From: Lysobacteraceae bacterium NML93-0793
GTDB taxonomy: Bacteria > Pseudomonadota > Gammaproteobacteria > Xanthomonadales > Xanthomonadaceae
NCBI GenBank assembly: GCA_002324875.1
Contig: NTJG01000009.1
Location: 85,425-149,424, forward strand
Length of the DNA stretch: 64,000 nucleotides
Direction: 5' to 3'
Part shown: piece by piece, positions 9,501 through 15,701 of the stretch
Layout of the letters: the number at the start of each line of letters is the position of its first letter
Position numbering within the stretch: the first letter of the stretch is position 1
Notes under the pieces: model-generated
What the model saw: the letters and a program-made list of their open reading frames with translations, nothing else
Told to the model about the DNA's origin: nothing
Database searches by the model: none
Made by a program: the position numbers and the translations under genes

Positions 9501-11250
9501 TACCGGGCACCCAATCTGTTTGACGCAGAAACTCCGCATCGGCCAGCAGCAAGCGCGTCGGAGGATTGCCGGCTTCATCGAGGAAGGCCGGTGGCTTGCG
9601 CGTCAACTTGATCTTGCCTTCCAGTGCCGGGAGGGCATCGGCCAGCAACTGGGAGAAATCGGCATAGCGGCCCAGCAACACGCGGGCAGCAATGTCTTCG
9701 GGCAGACTCTTGAGCTGCTTCTCGAACAGCTTGGCTGCCGCCTTGGCGTCCTTGTCGGCGTGGTGATTGCTGCCCAGGGCATGGGAAGCGGACTGCGGCG
9801 CCAACAGGTACTCCATCAGAAGCGTGTCCCACAGCAGCGCAGAGCCAGGCATACCCGGCTGCCGGCTGAGGATGGGCCAATCCCAAGCGATGAGGTTGTG
9901 GCCCACCACCAGTGGCGCAACCTGCAGCTTCCCTGCCAGCTCGGCCAGGGCTTGCTCGCGGTCGGTCCCCTTGCGCTCATCGTGCAGCAGCTGCGCCTGG
10001 CCATTGCGGGCGCAACCGATCTCCCAGATGCGCTCGCCGTCGGTTTCCAGGTCCAGGCTCAGTGCTGTACTCAGCAACATCGTCTTGCCTAATGTTGGAT
10101 CCCTTGCCAGCGCCGTCGCCAATGGCTGAGGCTCTTGCCGCCATGTTTGGAGCAATTCGTCCTGCCGCCCCTGCGACAACTGATCAAATTGGAAGAACGG
10201 AACCCATGAGCTATGACGACTGCACTGTTCCAACTGTTCGTCGGTAAGCTTCTTATTCTCCGCCAATCGTTGCAGCCAGCCTTCTACAAACGTATCTGGC
10301 TCAATCCCTATCTCCAAGTAGCGGCTTGCCAGCACAGCCTCCTTCTCCGTCGTTCCGGGGAAGAATTGCGTCCAGTATCCATGCGGCTCAAACAGAGCGC
10401 GACTGAGCAGATGCCACTCCAGCAATTGTTGGCATTGCTCCTGGGTCAGACGTGGGTCATCCAGCCATTGGGTACTGGGCGCCTGCAAACAAGCCAGTTG
10501 TTGCGATTGAAACTTCGCCAACAACAACTTGAAATTACAGCCCGGCATCCCTGGCGAGAGAAGCGATATAGACCGAAAAGAGGAAACACTCAACCAAGAG
10601 CTGATTGGCTTGGCAGCCAATTCTTCAGCCGAAAGTTCAGCCAAACGTGACAGTACAACCTGCTGGAGAACAGCATCCTCCAGATCGGCAGGAGCGTCCG
10701 TGACGCTGGACCACCGTTTGGCATACCAATCTGCACGCACCAGTGACCACAATTGATCCCACGACAGCGCCATCAATTGATCGCGTCTGATGCCATCCAG
10801 GGATGGCTGATCTGCAATGGGCATTCCAGTCACACCGGCGGCCATGGCGGCCGGCATCCAGGCAATCACGCTCTGGCGGGAATCGTCCGGTCGCTTGGGA
10901 TCGCTGCCTATGATATAGAGCACGTCCGTGCCAACCGGCGGCAGTTTCTGTCCATCGGGAAGACGGCCGTCGAAACCGCTGACGTGGAAGAAGACATCTT
11001 CCTTTGCAGAAGCTGTGATGAAACCAAAGCCGCGTTCTTCCTCCAGCTGCTTCACCTTGCCGATGCACGGCAGGCGCAAGAGCATCTGCACCGGATTCAC
11101 GGCAGGGGGCCTCCCGTTGCCGCGGCCTTTGGGATCACGTGGTCTGTTGCGGGGCTTGTCGGATCGTAGCGTATCGCGGAGAGGAACCCTGGATTCTTCC
11201 TGACCCAAGTCCAGACCTAGGGCCCTCAACTGATCCGACAAATCATTCAT
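3505..11250 (-). CDS. Giant cold-shock / DEDD exonuclease / RecQ-like / UvrD-like helicase protein (2,581 aa)
   Basis: A single intact frame joining several nucleic-acid modules. Residues about 60-130: cold-shock-like RNA/DNA-binding fold (GKVKQL, RGFGFIT, DVFFHVSGF). Residues about 395-515: DEDD-type 3'-5' exonuclease, with LDLETDG, VVGHNLIAWDWPIL and HHADKDA as Exo I, II and III. Residues about 1045-1440: RecQ-like SF2 helicase with PLPTGEGKS (Walker A), DETHCVNQWG (motif II), LSATVT and QEVGRIGRG (motif VI). Residues about 1600-1900: linker with CDRC. Residues about 1970-2440: UvrD-like SF1 helicase with NAGPGAGKT, LVDEFQD, VIGDDDQD, LHKVKGLEYD and LLYVGMTRAKRRL. All catalytic motifs look intact. 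It overlaps the upstream DUF3883 frame by ATGA. GC is clearly lower than the core chromosome, so it is probably acquired. Role unknown; foreign-DNA processing or repair is an inference. Confidence 0.93.
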   Translation of the reverse strand: MNDLSDQLRALGLDLGQEESRVPLRDTLRSDKPRNRPRDPKGRGNGRPPAVNPVQMLLRLPCIGKVKQLEEERGFGFITASAKEDVFFHVSGFDGRLPDGQKLPPVGTDVLYIIGSDPKRPDDSRQSVIAWMPAAMAAGVTGMPIADQPSLDGIRRDQLMALSWDQLWSLVRADWYAKRWSSVTDAPADLEDAVLQQVVLSRLAELSAEELAAKPISSWLSVSSFRSISLLSPGMPGCNFKLLLAKFQSQQLACLQAPSTQWLDDPRLTQEQCQQLLEWHLLSRALFEPHGYWTQFFPGTTEKEAVLASRYLEIGIEPDTFVEGWLQRLAENKKLTDEQLEQCSRHSSWVPFFQFDQLSQGRQDELLQTWRQEPQPLATALARDPTLGKTMLLSTALSLDLETDGERIWEIGCARNGQAQLLHDERKGTDREQALAELAGKLQVAPLVVGHNLIAWDWPILSRQPGMPGSALLWDTLLMEYLLAPQSASHALGSNHHADKDAKAAAKLFEKQLKSLPEDIAARVLLGRYADFSQLLADALPALEGKIKLTRKPPAFLDEAGNPPTRLLLADAEFLRQTDWVPGTSVVAADTSLSLSLDWLEVDADLLAAQLHDELAHVPEAQLLLAVARATTAQGIALRRNMVPVWLLERQPAVRSAVDAACKQPQAREGARLASLPTQTSWWQAADPEQYVVIGRSQDVLLLDHQTASVSAFSQSHPDLPNASFIQLGHDGATLQWLLADRAGEVLDPQGGLETFATLPVAEDSLCSPAGSQAPLTRPKFLKRQFHVLHPRAEDQGSYWAEVLRTVHAVGGQGAQAVRVLLVGSSGSKTLLDMLATALAELGLGESRPEHRSQREHLRRAADRGWVVVDTLANWSQWQAHGQSLGIELQPVVEALPLEQWHACEQTRLALQTADKTGDAELDVSEGTAAPQALLKVISKAELLEAVPVLVKAHLFAWMAQTGLAAADQAMICIDPRVSGVVSQLSGLVETVRLPEMPLPDDKVQALEVVLAPFKLEREVAPSSLEAMQEFLVRHWQPKDATTGNAVTGFKPSQTQAMEVICQRNANVLVPLPTGEGKSVLFQVPALCRGLRNRRLTLVLSPLKALMRDQVERLREQGFAESADFINSDLTRGELEEIIQGILDHRIVLLYVAPERLRSEVFLDVLHKRMKADNGLEHVVFDETHCVNQWGYQFRPDYFHALQVLLEKCQHMDKGERTQFLLLSATVTTTDKERLEALLGGERRDASSPLPLVVRPQMEKFSNPLRSHIQVVPQPVVGDINNLREFEQALVERLPYIQQAISQAQANRVDTGQRSAVIVFVFSRRQAEMLAQRLAQICQCQVDYYHAGLDAGTREEIYARFLDGGRDQEGGLDVLVATKAFGMGMDIPDIHWVIHLGPPGYLEDYLQEVGRIGRGQKERDRAGLEKLTARLLFSEEDFGSIRTMRASSAISRGDVKNFLNELKKRSQRVKGQQMVVVPEQGYGPPAMTDGARRAAATRVRMQLYWLERAKLSKLCGTSPDLMSMMVNVSVLTRIAAESGDLAELAGRILSIKPDEDIYLPADQVQHQSANRVSDSGLLYGAIEAVSSIFSALMESVGTFFGTQKRQEKQDPFDSWLNGADEDKSVCDRCIVLNLSYLRLHDSELRPLSTVLAMLVDLERRGGLSLSRVLDVVPRWLSKETPELIEKQIAYIDGAVEELLRRLSESGRLEFNPFEMVQDLEGPKVDQKSLRAYERSFINGFRYLARASGIKTRQLIKTDGRLLWEAEMPKKLRWKVNERRECYVRGIRALRRVIGDKHQISLADAVDQVRALYEDRRFRDSDLKKLAGLMSATGLASMVSDLVPPSHIVAISPGPASMEDHEEVWEELKQVNDLAEARNLAMEVFANLKVEAQTAFITGYFKTRNAEEVKAFLGTQLEELILDGDDAAGGSMLLSSMRDKVRATKATEFFDRFRTSEEPAQWAVSSVPADQNILVNAGPGAGKTFVLVGRIAHLIREHRVDPSQIVVLAFNRAVVFEIRRRIRDLFKSLGYASYVGRLRVFTFHSFALRSLARESVDLTGVEMSNVVDVFAKRLASDPAFAVRVAAGARCILVDEFQDMNDGVYSIIRSLYEGTDRKAGVMVIGDDDQDILRWNRKENGAPNFSEKYFDDFERDFGGENFSKHLLAVNFRSGSLIVERSQDMITGFFKRTDRSRRLKEGRLRARGAAIEGTCRGIDWKGGSWSNAVESSIPLLREMLSVPGQTTAVLCRSNAEVADAHRRLSQHFPHLAIQGAANLNIADLRHVAVWLDCLRDAAEQFDEKLTDELRERVRQTMLQRASIPEWSAPASVDVDLDHLWALCCREQSFPYLSSLIRFVEELKTDELVRLSGLEEGATTAVVSTLHKVKGLEYDNVLILPSSIPFGKAPSRWKEADLAGDACEEARLLYVGMTRAKRRLDYFRGDRELSWGRSVPVPFEGSSTDGRVLTGSMEDVSLGWSMINNAYQTDQDALQRYIETEVVVGDRIILGGRGGGFNKTFMHQGRSGQRRQVGFLARKHDVGAPDADLKVSAVVRFRPELTDQGLAPGVRARGWGYAVLVSGRLR

Positions 11251-11672
11251 TCGCTTTCATCCTGGAACATTGCCACATCTACTTCCCACACCACGGCACG
11301 GAAGCGTTCCATGTCCAGGTTGGCCATCGTGTCCTGCAACCGCATGACAACCGCGCCGTTTTCACCAGCGCTCAAATCAACGCGGTACAACCAAGCATCT
11401 CTGGCCAGTTTACGCAAAGTTTCACATTCATTGGCGGTGATGTAGAACTGATCCCTGCCCGTGTCTGTGGTCTTGACTTCCATGCAGTGACGCTCGCCAT
11501 CCCACTCAGACAGCAGGTCATAACCGGTCCGGAGCGTTGCGTCAGGACTGTCCGCTTTTGGCCGAAAGCCGTCGCTTAGATCCTGCGAATTACCGCCGAC
11601 CTGCAGATGTCTGGGCTCGCTTCTAGTTATCAGCCCCCGTCTCCAAGCGTTGCGATCCGCGGTCCGTTTGCA
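11247..11672 (-). pseudogene. 5'-truncated DUF3883 (NO VEIN C-terminal) protein gene
   Basis: The minus frame is open from 11672, just after an in-frame TAA at 11675-11673, to TGA at 11247-11249. It reads as the C-terminal DUF3883 domain: GYDLLSEWDG, then the nuclease-fold-like MEVKTT, then FYITANECE and LYRVDL. No ATG, GTG or TTG occurs before an internal ATG at 11483, which lies inside the conserved domain just before EVKTT. So the 5' part of a once longer gene is missing; a 78-residue internal product from 11483 is possible but would lack the first half of the domain. The TGA overlaps the helicase ATG (ATGA), showing that the two were one translationally coupled operon. DUF3883 domains occur in large ATPase and defence-island proteins; its exact biochemical role is not established. 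The break lies at or a little left of 11675. Confidence 0.8.
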
Positions 11673-11675
11673 TTA

Positions 11676-12033
11676 GGACAGGGCGCCGACGCCGCCTATG
11701 GCGCTGCTCGGGATGCCCAGCCGGCACAGACCCAGGAAGCCGGTCTGTGACAAGCCCAATGGGGCCCTCTTGGCCTTGAGGGTCGCCGTGTCGGCCATGG
11801 CGGCTTTCGGGCGGCATCCGCCCGCCGCTGCCTGCAACTCAGGCACGCCAACGTGGCGGTGGAGCGCGAGGCCAGGCCCTAGCTGTTAGCCACATCGACT
11901 GCTCCGGGAAGCGGGGGCGCGGCGGAAATAGCGATTGAACGATTTCTCAAACACATATCACCACATTGAAGCCGGACAGAGCCAGCTTCGCGCCTGACGC
12001 ATCCGCTCCGATGTGTCGAATCGAGGAGTGAAC
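11676..12033. other. Junction region without recognised gene
   Basis: This stretch lies between the truncated DUF3883 gene and the recombination module. All frames are short or lack family features. It changes composition from GC-rich (to about 11930) to an AT-richer patch (11930-11975) just before a small peptide gene. It is the likely site where the two accessory blocks were joined. No inverted repeats of an insertion sequence were seen. Confidence 0.5.
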
Positions 12034-12138
12034 GTGATTCGTGAGAGTCTGAACCCCTTCTACTGCGTGCTTGTCGTGACTGCGGCTGTCCTGGTCAGCA
12101 TCGCCAGGTGCACCTGCGGTAGCCCCGACAAAATCTGA
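12034..12138 (+). CDS. Possible 34-residue membrane peptide
   Basis: The GTG at 12034 has GAGGAG about six bases upstream and opens a 34-codon frame with one hydrophobic segment (YCVLVVTAAVLVSIA) followed by a Cys-containing tail (RCTCGSPDKI). It ends 15 bases before a strong hairpin. Such tiny membrane peptides are common in phage-derived modules. There is no homology evidence; support rests on the ribosome site, the hydrophobic segment and the downstream hairpin. Confidence 0.4.
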   Translation: MIRESLNPFYCVLVVTAAVLVSIARCTCGSPDKI

Positions 12139-12152
12139 TCCCATCACGCGCG

Positions 12153-12191
12153 AAACGCACAAGGCCCGGTACCCCCGGGCCTTGTGCGTTT
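12153..12191 (+). terminator. 17-bp-arm hairpin before the DUF932 gene
   Basis: Perfect inverted repeat: the arm at 12153-12169 (aaacgcacaaggcccgg) pairs with 12175-12191 across a 5-base loop, and the right arm ends in TTT. It could terminate the small upstream gene or insulate the DUF932 gene. Two other hairpins with the same placement occur at 13535 and 15634. Confidence 0.65.
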
Positions 12192-12218
12192 ATGCCGTCA
12201 TCAAAGGAGTAAGCGACC

Positions 12219-13175
12219 ATGCATTTGGTTGAGACAATGGCCTATGCCGGCGATCGGCCATGGCACGGGCTTGGCAACAAGCTGGCACCGAAGCAGTCGA
12301 TCGACGTCTGGCGCAAGCAGGCGGGGATGGACTGGGAGATCGAAGAGTCCGAAGTTCGTTACGTCGTCGGCAGGAACGGCATCGGCTCGATCAACGCCTT
12401 TCCGGCGCAGAAGGTGCTGTACCGCTCGGACAACCACAAGCCGCTGTCGGTGGTGTCCAAGCGCTACCAGGTGGTGCAGCCCGGCGAGATCCTCGAGTTC
12501 TACCGAGATCTGACGGAAGTTGGAGGCTTCGAGCTTGAGTCGGCTGGCGTGCTCCGCGAGGGGCGTAAGTTCTGGGCGCTGGCCAAGACCGGACAGAGCA
12601 CCGTCCTGAAGCGGAGGGACCGCGTGGATGGCTATCTGTTGCTGGCGACGGCCTGCGACGGCACCTTGGCCACAACGGCCCAGTTCACCTCGGTCCGGGT
12701 GGTCTGCAACAACACGCTGTCCATCGCCCTGGGTAGCAACGCCGGGGCCGTGAAGGTGCCCCATCGCAGCCAGTTCGATCCCGACGTGGTGAAGCGCCAG
12801 CTCGGGATCACCGTGGCCACATGGGACTCGTTCGTCGCCCGCATGAAGGCCTTGGTCGACTGCCCCGTGGATCCCGACTCGGTCGATGGTCTGCTTCGTC
12901 GGGTGCTCACCTATCCGAACCCGGACGGGGAGGGCGTGGCGGTCAAGGAGCAGGCGTTCAGGACCGCTCGCGCCCTGTACGACGGCGCAGGCAAGGGGGC
13001 CGAACTGGCGAGCGCCAAGGGAACGGCTTGGGGAGTGCTGAGCAGCGTCACCGAGTTCGTCGACCACCATCGGCGTGCCCGGAGCGACGATCACCGCAGG
13101 GATGCGGCGTGGTTCGGTGCAGGTGCCCAGATCAAGCAGCGCGCGTGGGATGAAGCGCTCAAGCTGGTGGCCTGA
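12219..13175 (+). CDS. DUF932 domain-containing phage/plasmid-like protein
   Basis: A 318-residue protein of the DUF932 (phage/plasmid-like, TIGR03299) family, found in phages, plasmids and integrative elements next to recombination genes. Its molecular function is not established. Family hallmarks are the N-terminal PWHGLGNKL, SKRYQVVQPGEIL in the first third and VVCNNTLSIA in the middle. AAGGAG lies about nine bases before the ATG at 12219. It is the first larger gene of the plus-strand module and is followed after 3 bases by a 105-residue gene, so the two are probably cotranscribed. Confidence 0.88.
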   Translation: MHLVETMAYAGDRPWHGLGNKLAPKQSIDVWRKQAGMDWEIEESEVRYVVGRNGIGSINAFPAQKVLYRSDNHKPLSVVSKRYQVVQPGEILEFYRDLTEVGGFELESAGVLREGRKFWALAKTGQSTVLKRRDRVDGYLLLATACDGTLATTAQFTSVRVVCNNTLSIALGSNAGAVKVPHRSQFDPDVVKRQLGITVATWDSFVARMKALVDCPVDPDSVDGLLRRVLTYPNPDGEGVAVKEQAFRTARALYDGAGKGAELASAKGTAWGVLSSVTEFVDHHRRARSDDHRRDAAWFGAGAQIKQRAWDEALKLVA

Positions 13176-13178
13176 GCG

Positions 13179-13496
13179 ATGGCAGTCGATCGTCTCGATG
13201 TGGCCTATATCGCCATCGGTGCCAAGCAGGTCCTCGACAAGAGCCTAACCCCCTATTCGGACATGCCTTTCAAGGGGGAGCGGGGCTATATCCAGGCCTG
13301 CATCGACCAGGTGGATCTGCTGGGACGGACTTGGCAGGAATGCAGCGAGATGTTTCCAGGCCTGTGGTGCTACGAGGTAGCGGAGCCCTTCGGTCAGGCT
13401 TTTGGCCGGCATCTGCTGGCAGGAGGGTCCGTTGATCTTGCCCCCGCCATCCTGGATCGCATCGTTGCCACCGCAATGAAGGTCTCGCCGGCCTAG
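13179..13496 (+). CDS. Hypothetical protein, 105 aa, in recombination module
   Basis: A small soluble-looking protein starting 3 bases after the DUF932 stop. It has no signal peptide or membrane segment; visible sequence includes GERGYIQACIDQVDLLGRTW and a Trp/Tyr patch (GLWCYEV). No family was recognised. Tight spacing and shared strand indicate cotranscription with the DUF932 gene, and a terminator-like hairpin follows 38 bases after its stop, so it closes the first block of the module. Confidence 0.7.
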   Translation: MAVDRLDVAYIAIGAKQVLDKSLTPYSDMPFKGERGYIQACIDQVDLLGRTWQECSEMFPGLWCYEVAEPFGQAFGRHLLAGGSVDLAPAILDRIVATAMKVSPA

Positions 13497-13534
13497 AAGC
13501 CAGCACTCGTCAAGCCGTTCAGCAGCAACCCATA

Positions 13535-13571
13535 GGCCCGGCCTCCGAAAGGAATGCCGGGCCGTCTTCTT
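13535..13571 (+). terminator. Rho-independent-like hairpin
   Basis: The arms ggcccggc (13535-13542) and gccgggcc (13556-13563) flank a 13-base loop and are followed by a T-rich run (gtcttcttt). It separates the DUF932 block from the YqaJ block. Confidence 0.6.
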
Positions 13572-13584
13572 TGGAGAAACCGTA

Positions 13585-14562
13585 ATGAGCAGATCACCGG
13601 CATTGCGCCTGATCGACACGCGCGAGATGGCGCGTGAGGAGTGGTTGGAGGTTCGCAAGCGGGGAATCGGCAGTTCGGACGCCGCCGCCGCAGTGGGCTT
13701 GTGCCCTTACAAGAGCCAGCTGGAACTGTGGATGGAAAAGACCGGCCGGGTCGTTCAGGACGAGGAGCCGGGCCAGGACTCGCCCATGTACTGGGGCACC
13801 TTGCTGGAGCCCTACGTGGCCTCGGCCTACACGGAGCGGACAGGCGTCAAGGTCCGCCGGCTCAACGCCGTCCTGCAGCACCCCACCTACAGCTACATGC
13901 TGGCCAACATCGACCGCGAGGTCGTGGCCAACCCGCACGTCCAGATCCTGGAGTGCAAGACGGCCGGGGAGTTTGGATCACGTCTGTGGCGCGACGGCGT
14001 GCCCGAGTACGTCCAGCTCCAGGTCCAGCACCAGCTGGCGGTCACGGGCAAGGATGCCGCCGACGTGGCGGTGCTGCTGTGCGGCCAGAAGCTGGAGATC
14101 CACCGGGTCGAGCGGGATGAGGAGATCATTTCCCGCCTGGTCGTGCTGGAAGCCCGGTTCTGGGAGTACGTCACCCAGGATGTCCCGCCACCGGCCGACG
14201 GCAGCGAATCGGCCGCCAAGGCGCTCAGGAGCCTGTACAGGGGCAATGACACCACAGTGGACCTGAGGGAGGACCGGGTGCTCTCCGAGGCCTTCAGGGA
14301 TCTTGTCGCGCTGAGGGACGAGATCGAGGAGAAGGCCAAGCAGGCCGAGGGCCTTCGCCAGCAGCTGCAGGAGGCGATGGGGGAAGCCTCGAAGGCGGTG
14401 TTCCCCACCGGTGAGATTACCTTCCGCCGGTCCAGGGACAGCTCCAGCGTCGACACCAAGAAGCTGGCCGAGGCGCACCCCGAGCTCGTTGCCGAGTTCA
14501 CTGTCACCAGACCCGGGAGCCGCCGCTTCCGGATTGTCACCCCCTCACCAGAAGGAGCATGA
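13585..14562 (+). CDS. YqaJ-family viral recombinase (lambda-exonuclease-like)
   Basis: A 325-residue phage-type 5'-3' exonuclease of the YqaJ/lambda Exo fold (PD-(D/E)XK). Such enzymes resect double-strand ends to feed single-strand annealing. The N-terminus has the family signature EEWLEVRKRGIGSSDAAAAVG. The nuclease core follows, with GTLLEPYVASAYTERTG, then ANIDREV and LECKTA (the ExK element), then VQLQVQHQLAVTG. The C-terminal third is charged and helical, probably coiled-coil. GGAG precedes the ATG. It overlaps or abuts the Gp3-like gene. No obvious single-strand annealing partner (RecT/Bet) is present, unless the unknown neighbours serve. Confidence 0.88.
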   Translation: MSRSPALRLIDTREMAREEWLEVRKRGIGSSDAAAAVGLCPYKSQLELWMEKTGRVVQDEEPGQDSPMYWGTLLEPYVASAYTERTGVKVRRLNAVLQHPTYSYMLANIDREVVANPHVQILECKTAGEFGSRLWRDGVPEYVQLQVQHQLAVTGKDAADVAVLLCGQKLEIHRVERDEEIISRLVVLEARFWEYVTQDVPPPADGSESAAKALRSLYRGNDTTVDLREDRVLSEAFRDLVALRDEIEEKAKQAEGLRQQLQEAMGEASKAVFPTGEITFRRSRDSSSVDTKKLAEAHPELVAEFTVTRPGSRRFRIVTPSPEGA

Positions 14563-14564
14563 CC

Positions 14565-15458
14565 ATGCTGAAAGGCCTGGCTATCACGCCGCCCGTGGTT
14601 GGGCGGATCTCGATCGGCCGCGTGGTCGAGCGCAACGGCAAGCGGCTGCCGGAGAAGGACGACCAGTTCACCCTGACCAGTCAGGTGCATAACAGGGAAG
14701 GGTGGATCCTGCACCCGCTCGACGAGGCTCTGCGCAAAGGTGCCGGCGGCAAACTTCAATCGATTCCGGTCCAATTGCTGTTCGACGACCCGGCGTTGAA
14801 CCTGAGGGCGGACTACTCCCTGTTCGACCGGAGTACGGGCAGGCCGGTGTGCGTGGGCAATGGAGAGACCAGCCGCCGGATGGGCAAGGAGGGCGTCACC
14901 CAGGAGTCCTGTCCGGGTCCGGACGCCTGCGCGTTCGCCATGGGCGAATGCAAGGCCTATGCCCGGCTCAACGTACGGGTGGGGGAGGAGGACGAGCTGG
15001 GCAGCTTCGTGCTGCGTACCACGTCCTACAACACCATCCGTACGCTCGCAGCCCGGCTGCAGTACTTCCACGCCGTGTCGGGCGGCAGGCTGGCCTGCAT
15101 GCCCCTGGAGCTGAAGCTGCGGGGTAAGTCGACGACGATGAGCTTCCGCTCAGCGATCTACTACGTCGATCTGGTGGTCCGCTCGGGACTGACGCTGGAA
15201 CAGGCCATTGCCCAAGCCCGGGAGGTCAACCAGAGCCGCAGGAACGCGGGGTTCGATCAGGAGGCCTTGGACGAGGCCGCTCGCCGTGGGTTCGCCAATG
15301 GAGCGTTCGAGGACTTGGCCGAGGATGTTCCGGCGGTCGTGGAAGAGTTCCACCCGGATAACCAGGAGCCGGGTCCAGGTGGTCAAGCGCCGAGCAGCGA
15401 CACCGTCAGCTTGCACGAGCGCCTTCAGAAGAAGGCCGCTCGTGCAGGCACTGCCTGA
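14565..15458 (+). CDS. Gp3-like recombination directionality factor family protein
   Basis: A 297-residue protein resembling the Gp3-like recombination directionality factor family, often labelled 'hydrolase or metal-binding protein' in integrative elements. Visible traits are LPEKDDQFTLT near the N-terminus, CVGNGETSRR, a cysteine set ESCPGPDACAF...ECKAYARLNV that may bind a metal, and LRTTSYNTIRTLAARLQ. The ATG at 14565 is chosen over the one at 14559 because AAGGAG (14552-14557) is only one base from the latter and seven from the former. In serine-integrase phages such proteins switch integration to excision. Here the only integrase in view is a tyrosine recombinase, so the role may differ. 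Family assignment is moderately sure. Confidence 0.68.
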   Translation: MLKGLAITPPVVGRISIGRVVERNGKRLPEKDDQFTLTSQVHNREGWILHPLDEALRKGAGGKLQSIPVQLLFDDPALNLRADYSLFDRSTGRPVCVGNGETSRRMGKEGVTQESCPGPDACAFAMGECKAYARLNVRVGEEDELGSFVLRTTSYNTIRTLAARLQYFHAVSGGRLACMPLELKLRGKSTTMSFRSAIYYVDLVVRSGLTLEQAIAQAREVNQSRRNAGFDQEALDEAARRGFANGAFEDLAEDVPAVVEEFHPDNQEPGPGGQAPSSDTVSLHERLQKKAARAGTA

Positions 15459-15479
15459 CGCCAAACAAAGGAGGGTGAG

Positions 15480-15611
15480 ATGACGAGGGTGATTGGTGCG
15501 GTGGTCGTCTACGGCTTCGCACTGTACGGCTTTGGCCGCTTCCTGGCGTGGATGTACACCGCGACGCGGACGCAGTATTCGCCGGGACACGGGGCGTCTT
15601 CTCGCGGCTGA
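15480..15611 (+). CDS. 43-residue membrane peptide
   Basis: The ATG at 15480 is preceded by GGAGGG and opens 43 codons with one hydrophobic segment (VIGAVVVYGFALYGFGRFLAWMY) and a polar C-terminus (SPGHGASSRG). It follows the Gp3-like gene by 21 bases and is followed by a strong hairpin, so it looks like the last gene of the YqaJ block. No homolog is recognised. The good ribosome site and operon position make translation likely. Confidence 0.55.
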   Translation: MTRVIGAVVVYGFALYGFGRFLAWMYTATRTQYSPGHGASSRG

Positions 15612-15633
15612 GCAGATGGGCATAAACAGTGAT

Positions 15634-15665
15634 CGAAGGGGCGCATAGGCGCCCCTTCGTCGTTT
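15634..15665 (+). terminator. Strong hairpin between peptide gene and radC
   Basis: Perfect 11-bp arms (cgaaggggcgc at 15634-15644 and its complement at 15649-15659) with a 4-base loop, followed by tcgtttc. A terminator for the YqaJ block is the simplest reading. Confidence 0.65.
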
Positions 15666-15701
15666 CTGGCCCTGCGGGGCCATCTGATAGATGAGGGAGC
15701 A

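Noticed and set aside
11247..11483. Intact 78-residue gene from ATG 11483
   Set aside because: The ATG lies inside the conserved DUF3883 domain, while the same frame continues upstream with clear family sequence, so it is a truncated gene rather than a short one.
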